Shown in pieces: positions 11,049 through 21,446 of a DNA stretch of 64,000 nucleotides. How positions within the stretch are numbered: position 1 is the stretch's first letter; every line of letters starts with the position of its first letter. The notes beneath the pieces were generated by a model, which was given only the letters and a program-made list of their open reading frames with translations, was not told the origin of the DNA and ran no database searches. This stretch comes from Ectobius pallidus. Taxonomy: Eukaryota; Arthropoda; Insecta; Blattodea; Ectobiidae. Both the position numbers and the translations under genes were made by a program. Where the stretch lies: positions 200,346,174-200,410,173 of the forward strand of contig CAXKWD010000003.1 in NCBI GenBank assembly GCA_964059195.1. Reading direction: 5' to 3'.

Positions 11049-11418
11049 TTTTTTTCTTATACACCGGTACGCACAATCGTTCTGTTCCAGTTTGGTTCGA
11101 CTGTACTCAGTGACGCCATTTTGAAAAACGAAGATCGAGGAAGCGTTGTTCCGGTAAGGGTAGCCAACTGTTGATATTATGCCCTAACATCTAGTACCCA
11201 CCCTAAGGATTATAATATTGGCGACATTTTTACGATCAACCATAAAAATGAAATAAAACGAAACTTTTTGTAGTTATTTCGTAAACATAAATTCATGGGC
11301 CGTTGATAGTTTGGGGGTCGTCTTATAGGACAAATATATTATGCTTGGACGAAAATTTATACCTCGCCTTATCTGAAGCTCGTCTTATCTGCTCAAACAT
11401 ACAGTTGCTACAATTATA

Positions 11419-11929
11419 TAGGGTGTAAAAAAATTCCGTATACAAACTTGGAGGGTTTGTAGAGGAGATGAAATGAAACTCTTTTTTTTTATGTGACAAA
11501 GATCTGACAGGTTCTCCGCTAGAGGTCCTTAAAGGGTTTGACAGTGGATGGTGTGACTGTATTAATTCTGCCGTGTGATGAATGTTTTACAGATTTTGTT
11601 GAAAATAATGCACAGCTGGCATCTGCGTGCAAATGATTGTCTCACACGTTCAAAACAACCAAGTGTCTCACGAATAATTGCTGCAGCTTCAGCCACACGG
11701 GCAACCAGCCCTACTCTGGAGTATCTGTTGGTGCTTCATACACCAAATGCTTCATCTCCCTCCACAAAAAGAAATCCATAGGACTGAGATCAGGAGAACG
11801 TGGTTGCCACTGTATTGGCCCACCCCTCCCAACGGAGAACCTGTCAGATATTTGTCACATAAAAAAGAGTTTCATTTCATCTCCTCTACAAACCCTCCAA
11901 GTTTGTATACGGAATTTTTTTACACCCTG
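11419..11929 (-). mobile_element. Tc1/mariner-type element with about 100-bp TIRs and a transposase remnant
   Basis: The first roughly 100 bp (GGGTGTAAAAAAATTCCGTA, then a stretch containing ACTTGGAGGGTTTG) recur inverted at the right end, apart from small differences. TA flanks both ends. On the minus strand the interior reads LSPMDFFLWREMKHLVYEAP then TDTPE, followed by a frame-shifted segment matching RETLGCFERVRQSFARRCQ. This is the C-terminal part of a DDE transposase of the mariner type, which has PLDFFLWG...VYE.P. Only about 100 codons survive, so it is non-autonomous. Confidence 0.75.
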
Positions 11930-12966
11930 TATATTGTCATAATGAAAGTATTTTAACGTTTCTATTTTAGTCCAAACAATTGCAGGGCTCTACTGTCGTG
12001 TCAATAGTATTACCGACATTTTCTTTTCCATTTCAGAAACCTATGAAATCCACGTGATAAATTCGTAGCATTCTGTAGGCTTAATGCTGACCGCCAGGAT
12101 GCGCTACAGTAGCAACAACCAATCACGCAACAACATTCACACCACTTTCTCACAACAACTTTACAAGTTATTTCTTATCGATATATTTAAAAAGCTTGCA
12201 TTATTAAAACAGATCTAGCAATCTTAAATTACCCGATATTTCTATATTTCAGTCCAAAATGCCGTGAAATTTTGAATTCTCTACGGTATCCCATTTCTCA
12301 TTTAAGTACAACATGAGTTCACATCCCTAAAGGATAGAAAAAATATTTCCAAGGGAAGAAATGCCAGAGGCCCTGCATTAAGTAAATATTAAATCCAGCC
12401 ATTTGTATAGAACCTGACACCTGGTATCAAGTTCCCAAAGTAGGCCGATGCTCAACTAATTATAGTCGTCTGTGATAGATACAATGAATGCGCTTTTATG
12501 TAGGACTAATTCCACATTTGAAGCTGAGAGCAGGCATTGGGGTCTGGAAAACCCCCCAAACACATTCTGCATGTCAGACAAATCGCAATTAATTCAGTGG
12601 TCTCCGAACGTCTATTCACAAGTATCCAATATGTCCTTGACTTCCTGTTATTAAAATAAATACTGACAAGTGAGATTTCTTTTCTGTTGCTATGGTGTCT
12701 TAAACCTATACTTGATCCAAGATGTGTACGGAGGGAAAGCAAACAACAGAGTGTGAAAGTACAAAGCACACTTCACAAGAGTTTGTTTTTTTAGACTGTT
12801 TAGTCGACTACATACACTAAAGTCAATTGAACTTTTTTTAATATTAAGCACCAAGGGTCGATTCCCAATTCTGCCAAGTGATTCTGTCTTTAGTTTAATT
12901 TTGACCGGTGACTTGACACCTCCTGCGGATCTGTATTCTTTTAGGATTTTGAAAACCGTACTTCAA
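11930..12966. other. No recognisable gene
   Basis: AT-rich with short frames on both strands that lack motifs. No terminal repeats detected. Confidence 0.45.
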
Positions 12967-13265
12967 ACTAGCATTCGGGAGGTCCCTGGTTCAAATCCCA
13001 GGGCCGACCAATTTGACATGGTTTCCCCATTCGGCAAATGCCGAATGCCGAATTGGATATTTACTTGCCTTGAATCATCTTCACCATTTCATCCTGTATC
13101 ATATCTATTTAAATTAATATCAGTTGAAATTTACTCCATTAAATATACCGACAATAGAAACAACTGACTGGCAATAGTTCCATGGCCTACCCTACTGTAA
13201 TGACACTGATCCCGAACTCCTGATATAGCCTCGAAGCTAAAAGGAGTGTAAACATAGCTGAAGTA
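12967..13265 (+). repeat. tRNA-derived SINE, copy 1
   Basis: It contains a pol III B-box-like GGTTCAAATCC at 12988-12998, followed by GCCGACCAATTTGACATGG, a body with AAATGCCGAATTGGATATTT and a tail ending AAGCTAAAAGGAGTGTAAAC. The copy at 44030-44325 shares this order throughout. Confidence 0.7.
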
Positions 13266-15447
13266 CTTGAAACTACCCCACGGATGACGCCACTTTCACT
13301 CCATCTTGCACAGATACTTCAGGGTCTTCTATATATTTACAATCTGTATTTTCTCGCCTCGATGGATCATTTTTTCGCCTGGATGGATCTTTTTCTCGCA
13401 CGTTTCTTTATTGGAGTCGTAAGTTCTGAAGGCCCCGACTCGCAATTTTCTTCTATATTATTAGAGGCTACGCCTATTACTTTCACTTACAATATGTGGT
13501 GTACTTCATCACACATTACGTAAATGAAAAATTAAACGAATTAATTATATTATGAAATACATCTTGTATTTAATAACTTATGTCACTTTTTTCAGAATCA
13601 ACAAATTTGCCAAGGCAACGATAAAAACAAACGAAGTCTTGTGGGGTAGATATTTGTTGTAATTGTAAAACATATAAGCGTATGATATAAATACGAAAGC
13701 AAGCAACTCACTTCACAGAACTTATGTTTTCACATAAGATATAAATAGTTGTACGATGTGTGCGGAATGGAAGTAAACATCTGACTGAGCTTGTCGCACC
13801 ATTGTGAAGTATGCGCTGGTGCGATTAACCAATGAAACGACAGGACACAGTTAGTCAAGGCAAGTCTGTTGTTTACTTTTGCTCAGTATACGTCTTGGAT
13901 CAGCGAACAGCTGACACATCTTGCACCAGAAAGCTCTATCGTGTGCATCGGCTTGGGAACCAGGAATCTGAAGGCGTTCACATTGTATCTATAGCAGACG
14001 TCCATAAACTAACAAACAACAAACGTGGATGGCAGTCGGTTTTGAAGGACAATATTACAATAAGGGGTGTTCAAAACAGACTGCCCTAGGAAGAAGCCAT
14101 CAAATTGAGGAAGACAAATATTATATTTGTTTCTATTCTTCCACCCCGTCACGTTTATAACAATCAATGATTAAAAAAAACATGGCGTCGGGGCGATACG
14201 TACATAGTTAAAAACTAAAACTCTGAATCTCGTACAGGTAACAATGGAAGTTGCTTGCCGCCCCCACTGAGTTTCGTTGTTAATACAGAGTGGAAGCGAA
14301 CCCGGAATGCTGGCTGAGTGCTATAAATAAAGAACACATGATCCAATCTGCACAATTACTGTGTACTTATTGTACTTCTTTCGAAGGCGCAAGTATTTTC
14401 ATCATTTAGGGGCACCAGCATTTTTTACCGACCATATTAATGAACGATGGACTGTCTTGATGGTCCAGTTCCGTGACCACCTTGATCACCTGATGTGTCC
14501 CTATGTAGTTTTTCTATGTACTGAATCTGAAATTCGAAAAAGCTAATCAGATTTCACATCCATTTTATTTCAATCTTTCCATTCACTGTAGAAAGAAAGC
14601 ATTCCAACTCCTGCAAGAGCGTAGAAGTTAACCCCAGATAAACAGATTGGATGTCTTAAGCAGAATTGCCAATACGTGGGACCTTATGAACTTTTGTTAA
14701 TTAAATGTTTACAAGTGTAAACGGTGTTCAAATTATGTTCTTGAACGTATGAGGTCTGATAAAGGAGACAAGCAGGGAGATCAGCACTTGTTAGTTACCT
14801 GGTAGAGACTTAGGGATCACGCGTTAGTTGTGTGTACATTCATTGTCTCGGTTTACCGAATACACTATACAGTTGTTTAATTATATATGCATTAGTTTAG
14901 TGATACTCTGTCAGAAGAAGGAAAATTACTAATTTATTTGTCTTTATAATGCAGAAGAACTCATCTAAAGCTCTGTTCTCAGTAGCCTAATAAGTTTTAG
15001 GATTCTGTGTTCCTCGTATCTCAGCACTCAGCGAACATTCTGGCAGGTTTTTTTTTGGCAGAATAGGGACGTAGCGAACTAGCACCAACAGATGTCTCCT
15101 CTGCTCTAGCCGGCATCACTTGTTTCTTCAGTTATCGTCTGCTCGTAACGTTATTTAATGGTGTTTCATCTTCCCAGATTGAAATATTACGTTCTAACTA
15201 TTATGTTATATTATATTATGGTATACTGGACACTTCCAGAATGTCTTTATGCCAAGGAAATGAAAGAAATCTGCAAAATATATGGAAGACTTAGCTGACA
15301 AATAATGAGAGAAATGCCCGATATCGACTGCATTACTTTCTTCCTGATACACAAAAGTTATGAACATTTATATACATTGTTAGTTTGATTCATAGCAACT
15401 AAAAGAATGTAACCTCTTGAGTTCCGACAGTGAAATACTAATTAATG
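13266..15447. other. No recognisable gene or element
   Basis: About 2.2 kb without recognisable coding, inverted termini or tRNA-like boxes. Short frames at 13832-14089 and 14361-14546 have no recognisable content. Confidence 0.45.
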
Positions 15448-15449
15448 TA

Positions 15450-15715
15450 CAGGTAGGGGGAAAAAAACAGGACCGACTTCAATATCTAAGTTGCTGATAT
15501 GAGCCACCGCGCATGCCTAGCGGCATTCACAGGATAGCAGGGAATGTATTGAAATCTGTTCTAGTGTCGATAAATTGCTTGAATTGAGAAATAATTTCAC
15601 GTAATTTGCATTGCTTGTGAAAACAAACGTTTCTGTTACATCTCTTACATTTATTTACGTATCACAAGGCTCTGAAATCAGCTACAAGAGTAGGTCCGAT
15701 TTTTTTTCCTACCTG
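15450..15715. mobile_element. 266-bp MITE of Tc1/mariner type
   Basis: The left end CAGGTAGGGGGAAAAAAAC is inverted at the right end (CAGGTAGGAAAAAAAATCGG on the opposite strand). TA flanks both ends (15448-15449 and 15716-15717). There is no coding content. Confidence 0.75.
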
Positions 15716-15827
15716 TAGGCCTACATGATAAAGACTGATATAGAGGGTGTGTATTCGTAGACATCTTATTCAGTATTTTCTAATCGAAATGCATGTTTAG
15801 TTTATACCGTCATATAAAAAAAAAAGA

Positions 15828-16500
15828 GTGCGTGGAACGCCACGGGACAGAAGTAAAACTTTATTTTATTTTTTTATTTTTTCAATTTTTGATTATTGGA
15901 TTTTTCAATTTTGCATTATTGGACTTTTTAATATTGGGTTTTTGGACTTCTATAATTTTGGACTTTGGACTTTTTAATTTTGGATCTTTGAATTTTTAAT
16001 TTTGGATCTTTGAATTTTTAATTTTGGATCTTTGAATTTTTAATTTTGGATTTTTTAAATTTTCGATCTTTGAATTGTTTATTTTTTTATTTTTTATTTT
16101 TAAATTTTTTATTTTATTATTTATTAAATTTTGGATTTTTGGATGTTATAGTTTTTAATTTTGTTTTTTTTTTAATTTTGGAAATTTGTATTTTTTAATT
16201 TTGGATTTGCGCGGTCCTAATGAACCTCCGGGTTCCATAAAATAGATAATATACCTTTAGATTGCTTAGGAATTGTCTATTGCCATTGAGGAAGTAAGGT
16301 CTGAAAAATTTCCTTTGATTACCGGTACTTCAAATCATTGAGTTGATTGTTTTCTGTGCAGTCCGCACCGAAACAAGTAAGAGTGTGACTGATTTCGTGA
16401 CTGATTGTGACTGATTTCGTGACGGTTTTAGTGTGACTGATTTTCCAGATTTACCCTCTACCGCCACTAAAGAAGTTTTACTTCAATATAAAAAACTTAT
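15828..16500 (+). mobile_element. T-rich minisatellite element, copy 2
   Basis: It has the same head (GTGGAACGCCACGGGACAG) and the same end block (GAGTTGATTGTTTTCTGTGC then TGACTGATTTCGTGAC) as copy 1. The minisatellite is longer here, with clear repeats of TTTTTAATTTTGGATCTTTG at about 15975-16055. An extra block with GAACCTCCGGGTTCC sits at 16210-16330. GAAGTAAAACTT near the start is inverted near the end (AAGTTTTACTTC), which may be the terminal repeat. Confidence 0.6.
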
Positions 16501-16691
16501 TCAAAATATGATTCCAACATGAAAATAGATCATTTTCTGTCCAGATTAGTAAAAAAAAAAGCTAACTTAAAAATCGGATGACACCTTTCCTTTCTTCCTG
16601 TCATCTTCATTCTATCCACGTCATCACTTCTATACACCGGTATGCTAGACCATCGGTACATTATTTTCATTTATAGTTATATCACAAAATA

Positions 16692-17330
16692 ATGTTGAGA
16701 ATATTTCAATTTGCATCACGTAATGTCATGAGAAATCAAGAATTAGAGAACGTGAACCAGTTCAAATACTTAGGAATTGTACTGACGAAAGATGCCTATT
16801 GCACCAAGGAGATAAGATCAAGAATTGCCATGGCCAAGAAAGCATTTATGAAGACGAGAACTCTGCTAACTAGTAGTCTGAACCTAGAGCTACGTAAAAA
16901 CCTGGTGAAGTGTTATATTTGGAGTGTTGCTTTGTATGGATCAGAGACATGGACTTTGAGGAAATTAGAGAAGAAATATTTAGAAAGTTTTGAAATGTGG
17001 TGCTGGAGACAGATAGAAAATATAAAGTGGATGGACATGGTGACAAACGAAGAGGTTCTGAGTAGAGTGGGTGAGAAGAAGTCAATCATACACACAATTC
17101 GTCAGAGGAAAGCAAACTGGGTTGGGCACGTTCTCAGAAGGAACTGCTTATTACATGATGTCGTAGAAGGAAGATTGGAGGGTACAACTAGACTTGGAAG
17201 AAGAAGAATTCAGCTGTTGGACGATTTAAGGGAAAAGCGGAAATATTGGATGCTGAAGGAGGAAGCAGAGGATAGACAGTTTTGGAAAACAAAATTCGCG
17301 TACCAAGTTTGAAAACCTGCCGGAAGGCAG
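16692..17330 (+). pseudogene. Non-LTR reverse-transcriptase C-terminal fragment
   Basis: This is the best preserved LINE fragment here, an uninterrupted frame of about 206 residues. Motifs in order: NQFKYLGIVLTKDAYC, EIRSRIAMAKKAFMKTRTLL, WSVALYGSETWTLRKLEKK, LESFEMWCWRQIENIKWMD, NEEVLSRVGEKKSI, RQRKANWVGHVLRRNCLL and RRRIQLLDDLREKRKYWMLK. It corresponds to the thumb and C-terminal part of the RT of a non-LTR element. The catalytic FADD box and the endonuclease are absent, so this is a 5'-truncated copy. A poly(A) tail is not obvious. Confidence 0.85.
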
Positions 17331-17679
17331 AATACTTACTACTACTAATGTTATGGCAGAGGGGGTCTCAATCTATTTCAGATTTACATACTTTAAGTTA
17401 TGTAGGCTATTAAATTGGCAATAGAGGTCGTCAATCTAACGTAATTTAGAAATTAAAGAATTTTTATTTCTATTTTAAGTGTCATTGAAGGCTGCACTAA
17501 CAGTAACATACACTCATTTGTACAAAAAAAAATTACATATAGGTCTAAAAATAACTACACAAATTAAAAAGGGAAGAAGTCTTTAAACATGAGGGTGTAC
17601 TGAATGTACATTTTAACAAAGTATAAAATTAATACAAATGTATTTATCAGTGCATTTGGTGTAATAGTAGCCAATCGCC

Positions 17680-18056
17680 ATTTCTTTATTTGAAATTTCT
17701 CACATTATATGTCTGTTCAAGTCTTCCAGTTTTGTGTTAAAGCCTATCTGCTGTAATTTTTCTTCCTGTTTATTGACACAAAAACATCCTAGAAACGCCC
17801 AGTAAATAAAGAAGTACGCCATATCCGCTATAAAGATAGTCAGTTACGAACATTTTTTGGTATGGGAAGATGAGACGCCATTTGAAATAACGTTGAGAGC
17901 AGAAGACAAACGCATACCGGCTAGTTCCCCATTAGCTTCCATACTCTGTATTGGCAGGGGCCGGCTGTTTGGCACCGTTATCTATGTGTAACATTTAGCA
18001 ACACTAACTAGAACCAGTTCCTACTGGAGACAATTCCAGTAGACACAAGACTCCTG
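17680..18056 (-). other. Probable 3' UTR with candidate polyadenylation signals
   Basis: Downstream of the TGA at 18057 the minus strand carries AATAAA words (TTTATT on the plus strand) at 17769-17774 and 17685-17690, about 285 and 370 nt after the stop. The sequence changes from GC-rich coding to AT-rich within about 150 nt. Which signal is used, if either, cannot be decided from sequence. Confidence 0.4.
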
Positions 18057-19622
18057 TCAGACGTTCATAGCGTAGTACACTGACGTGGCGCTAGTGGCGC
18101 TGGTGGCGTTGGTGGCATCGCTCGTGGCGGGCACGGCATCCTGCGCGGTGCAGCTTGCCGCCCCCTCGGGGGCCCCTCTCTCCCGAGTGGGGGACCCCAT
18201 AGGGGGAGGCACCACTTTGTAACCTTCCGGGAAGCCCATGTAGGGGTAGGGGCGCATGTAGGCCCCGTTAGAGGAGTAATATCGCGGGACGGGGTAGCCG
18301 GTCTGCGTGCCTCGAGCCACCAGATACTGGGGAGGGGGAGGTCGCTGAGGGGAGTCGGTGAGCAAGTGCACCTGCACCGGAGCGCCCGGGTGGTAAGGCA
18401 CCCTAATAGTCTGTCTGATGTAGTGCGGTACCATGTGACGCGTATAAGGAGGCGGGTAGTCAGCGCAGCCGCCACCGATGCGCATGATCTGCTGCTGCGG
18501 ACTGCGCTCGGGCCAGCTCACGTGCGAGCGGGCGGGGCAGGCGAGCAGGGCCGGCGGCTGCAGCTGCGACTGCATCTGCTGCAGGATTTCTGTCGTGGAC
18601 CCGAACCGAGGCTTGATCCCGCGCACCGACGGCCTCCTGTTGAACCCGTAGTCGTCGTGCTCGTCGTCCTTGTCGTTGTTGTTGTTATTGTTGTTGTTCG
18701 TGTCATTGTAGCGTTGCTTGATGCGCTCTATCCGCCCGGCGTCTTGCTCTACAAACAGCGCCAACTCGTCCACGGGCGCCCCGGCCACTACGTCAGGCTG
18801 AGGTGCCCCCAGGGCTTCGTCTATGTCGTCTAGGCTGTACTCTGTTCCAGCACTACTGCTGGCTACCGACGTCCTCTGTTGTGGCAGGTACGAACCTTCC
18901 TCACGATCCTCCTGCGCCGTGACGCACGCCGCTAGAGGCGCTAGTGTAGAGAGGAACTGCTTGCGAGAGACCTGCTTGTCGCCCAGGTCTAGTGGCTGTT
19001 GCCGTGCGAAGAGATCCGTTAGTTTCTTGTAAGTGGAAGAACTGTTGGAAGAAGTGGAGGTGACCGAGGCGGAGGAAGGAGACGTGGCTTTGTCTGCAGT
19101 AGGCTTGGGCAGCGGGTCGGGCTTGCGAGCCTCCTCCCCTTGCGGGCTCGTGCGCTGCGGCATCGCTTCACCGGCCTGCTGCTCGGACTCGGACCCCTCT
19201 TCGTGCTGCTCCTCCTCGTCAATGTCGCAGGTGAGTCTCCTGATGCGCTCTTCTAGCGTCTCCTGCTCGTCTTGCTGCGCACGAGCCTTGCCTTTGCGGT
19301 TTCCCGGCTCGTAGCGCAGCAGACTCCTGCGCAAAGTGTTGCGTTCGATGGTGCGCCTGATTTGAGATCTGTCCTCAGGCTCGGGACTGCAGAGCTGTGC
19401 GAGTTTGGCGCGCTTGGCTTCCTCGAAGAGTCGCAGCGACTCGGCCGTGACGAGGAACTGAGCGTCGCCCTGCTGCACCTGCGCGGGCTTGTCCTGGTCC
19501 GGGAAGAGCTGGCGCACGGCCGAGTTGGGGCGCTGCAAGCTGTTGGCTACCAGCACTTGGTGATGGCCCAGCTTGAAGGTGAGAGTCAGCTCCGTGCAGT
19601 CCGGACTCGGCGCATCCGGATT
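18057..19622 (-). CDS. Terminal coding exon of a multi-exon gene, family not recognised
   Basis: This exon encodes 521 residues and ends in TGA. It starts after a good acceptor (TGTGTTTCAG at the 3' end of the intron) in phase 0, which matches the donor of the exon at 38788-39110. The protein is mostly disordered and rich in Ser, Pro, Gln and Glu. Three blocks look constrained: an N-terminal block with TELTLTFKLGHHQVLVANS and FLVTAESLRLFEEAKRAKL, a basic segment RRTIERNTLRRSLLRYEP about 110 residues in, and a Pro/Tyr-rich C-terminus (YPPPYTRHMVPHYIRQTI, YMRPYPYMGFPEGYKVVPPP) ending in YYAMNV. An acidic run follows the basic block, and a run of Asn lies near the middle. The exon is strikingly GC-rich against AT-rich flanks. 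No enzymatic domain or membrane segment is visible. It may be a scaffold or cytoskeleton-associated protein, but I do not recognise the family and do not name it. Reading frames on the opposite strand here are by-products of the GC content. Confidence 0.88.
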   Translation of the reverse strand, partial: NPDAPSPDCTELTLTFKLGHHQVLVANSLQRPNSAVRQLFPDQDKPAQVQQGDAQFLVTAESLRLFEEAKRAKLAQLCSPEPEDRSQIRRTIERNTLRRSLLRYEPGNRKGKARAQQDEQETLEERIRRLTCDIDEEEQHEEGSESEQQAGEAMPQRTSPQGEEARKPDPLPKPTADKATSPSSASVTSTSSNSSSTYKKLTDLFARQQPLDLGDKQVSRKQFLSTLAPLAACVTAQEDREEGSYLPQQRTSVASSSAGTEYSLDDIDEALGAPQPDVVAGAPVDELALFVEQDAGRIERIKQRYNDTNNNNNNNNDKDDEHDDYGFNRRPSVRGIKPRFGSTTEILQQMQSQLQPPALLACPARSHVSWPERSPQQQIMRIGGGCADYPPPYTRHMVPHYIRQTIRVPYHPGAPVQVHLLTDSPQRPPPPQYLVARGTQTGYPVPRYYSSNGAYMRPYPYMGFPEGYKVVPPPMGSPTRERGAPEGAASCTAQDAVPATSDATNATSATSATSVYYAMNV

Positions 19623-19674
19623 CTGAAACACAGTCAACACAGTGGTTATACAGAAGCATTCATCTGTGTCCACG

Positions 19675-19720
19675 TTAGTTTCGTACTTTTCAATATATAT
19701 ATTGAAAAGTATGAAACTAA
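19675..19720. repeat. 46-bp hairpin just upstream of the last exon's acceptor
   Basis: The sequence TTAGTTTCGTACTTTTC is followed by an AT core and its near-perfect reverse complement GAAAAGTATGAAACTAA, giving arms of about 23 bases with one mismatch. A second AT-rich dyad follows to about 19746. On the minus strand (the gene's strand) the hairpin sits 53 nt before the terminal exon, in the branch-point neighbourhood. Confidence 0.7.
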
Positions 19721-19796
19721 CTATATATATACGAGTATATAGTTATAAGGTTCAAGTTATTCATTATTACATCAGTATAAATCCTTAAAATAAAAT

Positions 19797-19950
19797 ATCA
19801 GGTAAACTGAAGTAACAAAGTGCCAGAATGCTTTTGTTTAATCAGTGATAATAATTGCAATTATGATATGCAGAAAACAAGTTATTTTTGTAATCGATTT
19901 CCGAGTTAAGCTCCAAATCGATTCATTAAGCAGGGCTTAATTTTTTCTGA
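19797..19950 (-). repeat. Repeat family A, terminal fragment
   Basis: TCAGGTAAACTGAAGTAACA then AAGTGCCAGAATG begins the copy, followed by ATAATTGCAATTATGATATG and AGCAGGGCTTA. This is the right-hand end of family A on the minus strand, without the minisatellite units. Confidence 0.65.
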
Positions 19951-20026
19951 TTTTCTCCCAGCTGATAGCACGGCTTGGTTTGAGTTATTGTCATCGCAGA
20001 GAATTGCGACACACGAGAGTTATAAG

Positions 20027-20992
20027 TAGGGCCCGGGGGTTTAGCCAATAATTCGTCAAGTTAGTGGTGCACAAGGCATAGAAAGCTTTCTGAGTTAGTA
20101 AACAACTTGCACTGCATGTGGCAGTTTAGTGTTCTGTTGACGACGTTGTGTGTTGTGCGTTCTTGACAACCAGTGGCGGATCATAGCTAAAATGAGTGGG
20201 GGTGCTGCTCCAGAAAATGTTTAGCCTTTTGTTTAGAAAAGCTACTAAGTAATGTCAAGTTCATTGCAAATAATATCGGCAACTGTCTAGATGTATCACT
20301 CTTCTAGCGAGACAAAATATGTAAATGGCACAAGCGATCAGACTCGTGGAGGAATTATTCATAGGTAAGAGTCAACCAGAAGATTGAATACTTCTATAGG
20401 TAGGCCCTACATCAGAAATTTAAAAAAAAATTCTCCAGAAAATGCAGGATTTTTCTACTGTTTTTACCTTTCGAGGTGCACTGGAAGATTCTACAGAAGA
20501 CCATGATGTGTACCAACACAAGGGAAACACTAATATGTCATCCCCCCGACACGTCATGAGACGTAGAGAGAAGTTTTTACCATTAAAGATCTTCTTTGGA
20601 GGAAAATAGAAGATATTTTTCTGTTGAAAACTTCAAAATGTATATTGCCATTCACTGCAACAAAGCGTATGCACAGGCATAATGTATAAATTGCCTTTTA
20701 ATTTTCACTGTGAATATTGTTAACAAATATTAAAGCACTGGTTGTGTATATTTATGTTCGTTTTACTAGGAAATATATTTTGTTTCTGTGATTTACGATT
20801 AAATGTGCAAACTATTCTATGACGCTGTGTCTATCATTTCACTAGACTAGCTGCACTGCCCTTGAACTTGAATGTTCGTATTAAAGTGCGCCACTGAAAG
20901 CAAGTCACTCCTTCCCTCGTGTTTACATACGGCTATATCCCAGTCACCACTAACCTGATGTAATGTTTTTGTGGCTAAACCCCCGGGCCCTA
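20027..20992. mobile_element. hAT MITE (966 bp) with TSD GTTATAAG
   Basis: The termini TAGGGCCCGGGGGTTTAGCC and its inverse lie at 20027 and 20992. Identical 8-mers GTTATAAG flank it at 20019-20026 and 20993-21000. No coding potential is visible. It sits in the last intron of the gene. Confidence 0.88.
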
Positions 20993-21118
20993 GTTATAAG
21001 CAAAGCACTGTACACAATTCAGTTACACTAGAATCTTCAGTTCTTCAGTAATACGGCATTAGTGAGTAGCCATCTCCGTCCAATTAGCCTACTTCCCGAA
21101 GTGAGATTAATAAATCCG

Positions 21119-21234
21119 TAATTGTTTACCTTCCCGAAAGTTCTTTTCACAACATACTTGGCCTTGATCTTATCACGAATCTGTACGTACAGTTTGCCAT
21201 CACGCACACTGAAGGTGATCAAAGGGCGCAAGAT
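21119..21234 (-). other. Unidentified conserved-looking frame interrupted by the P element
   Basis: On the minus strand 21234-21130 reads LRPLITFSVRDGKLYVQIRD then KIKAKYVVKRTFGK, followed by GTAAAC, a possible donor. Joining it across the P element to 28298-28310 extends it by only a few residues (ALRI) before a possible acceptor TTGTGAG. The codon pattern is unlike its AT-rich surroundings. It could be a captured or dead exon, or part of an older repeat. I do not recognise it. Confidence 0.3.
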
Positions 21235-21446
21235 CAACGCCACCTTGGAACAAGGCCGCAACACGCATGACCAGAAAAGCAGTGACGTCACGGCTAGGGG
21301 TCCTATTATGGCGTACTGTTGTATGTGTAATCTCGTGTGGTGAAGAGTTTTAATTGCATTCGGAGATAAAAGAATTGTCTAAAATTAAGTTGGTCGATTC
21401 CTATGCATTCTTAATAAGTATATATTTACATATATACATAAAATAT

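Noticed and set aside
13832..14089. 85-codon frame on the plus strand
   Set aside because: No recognisable motif, no splice signals and ordinary composition; not supported as a gene.
18366..18833. Long open frames on the plus strand over the terminal exon (also 19033-19314 and 19272-19742)
   Set aside because: They are shadows of the GC-rich coding exon on the minus strand, with low-complexity translations and no splice or start context.
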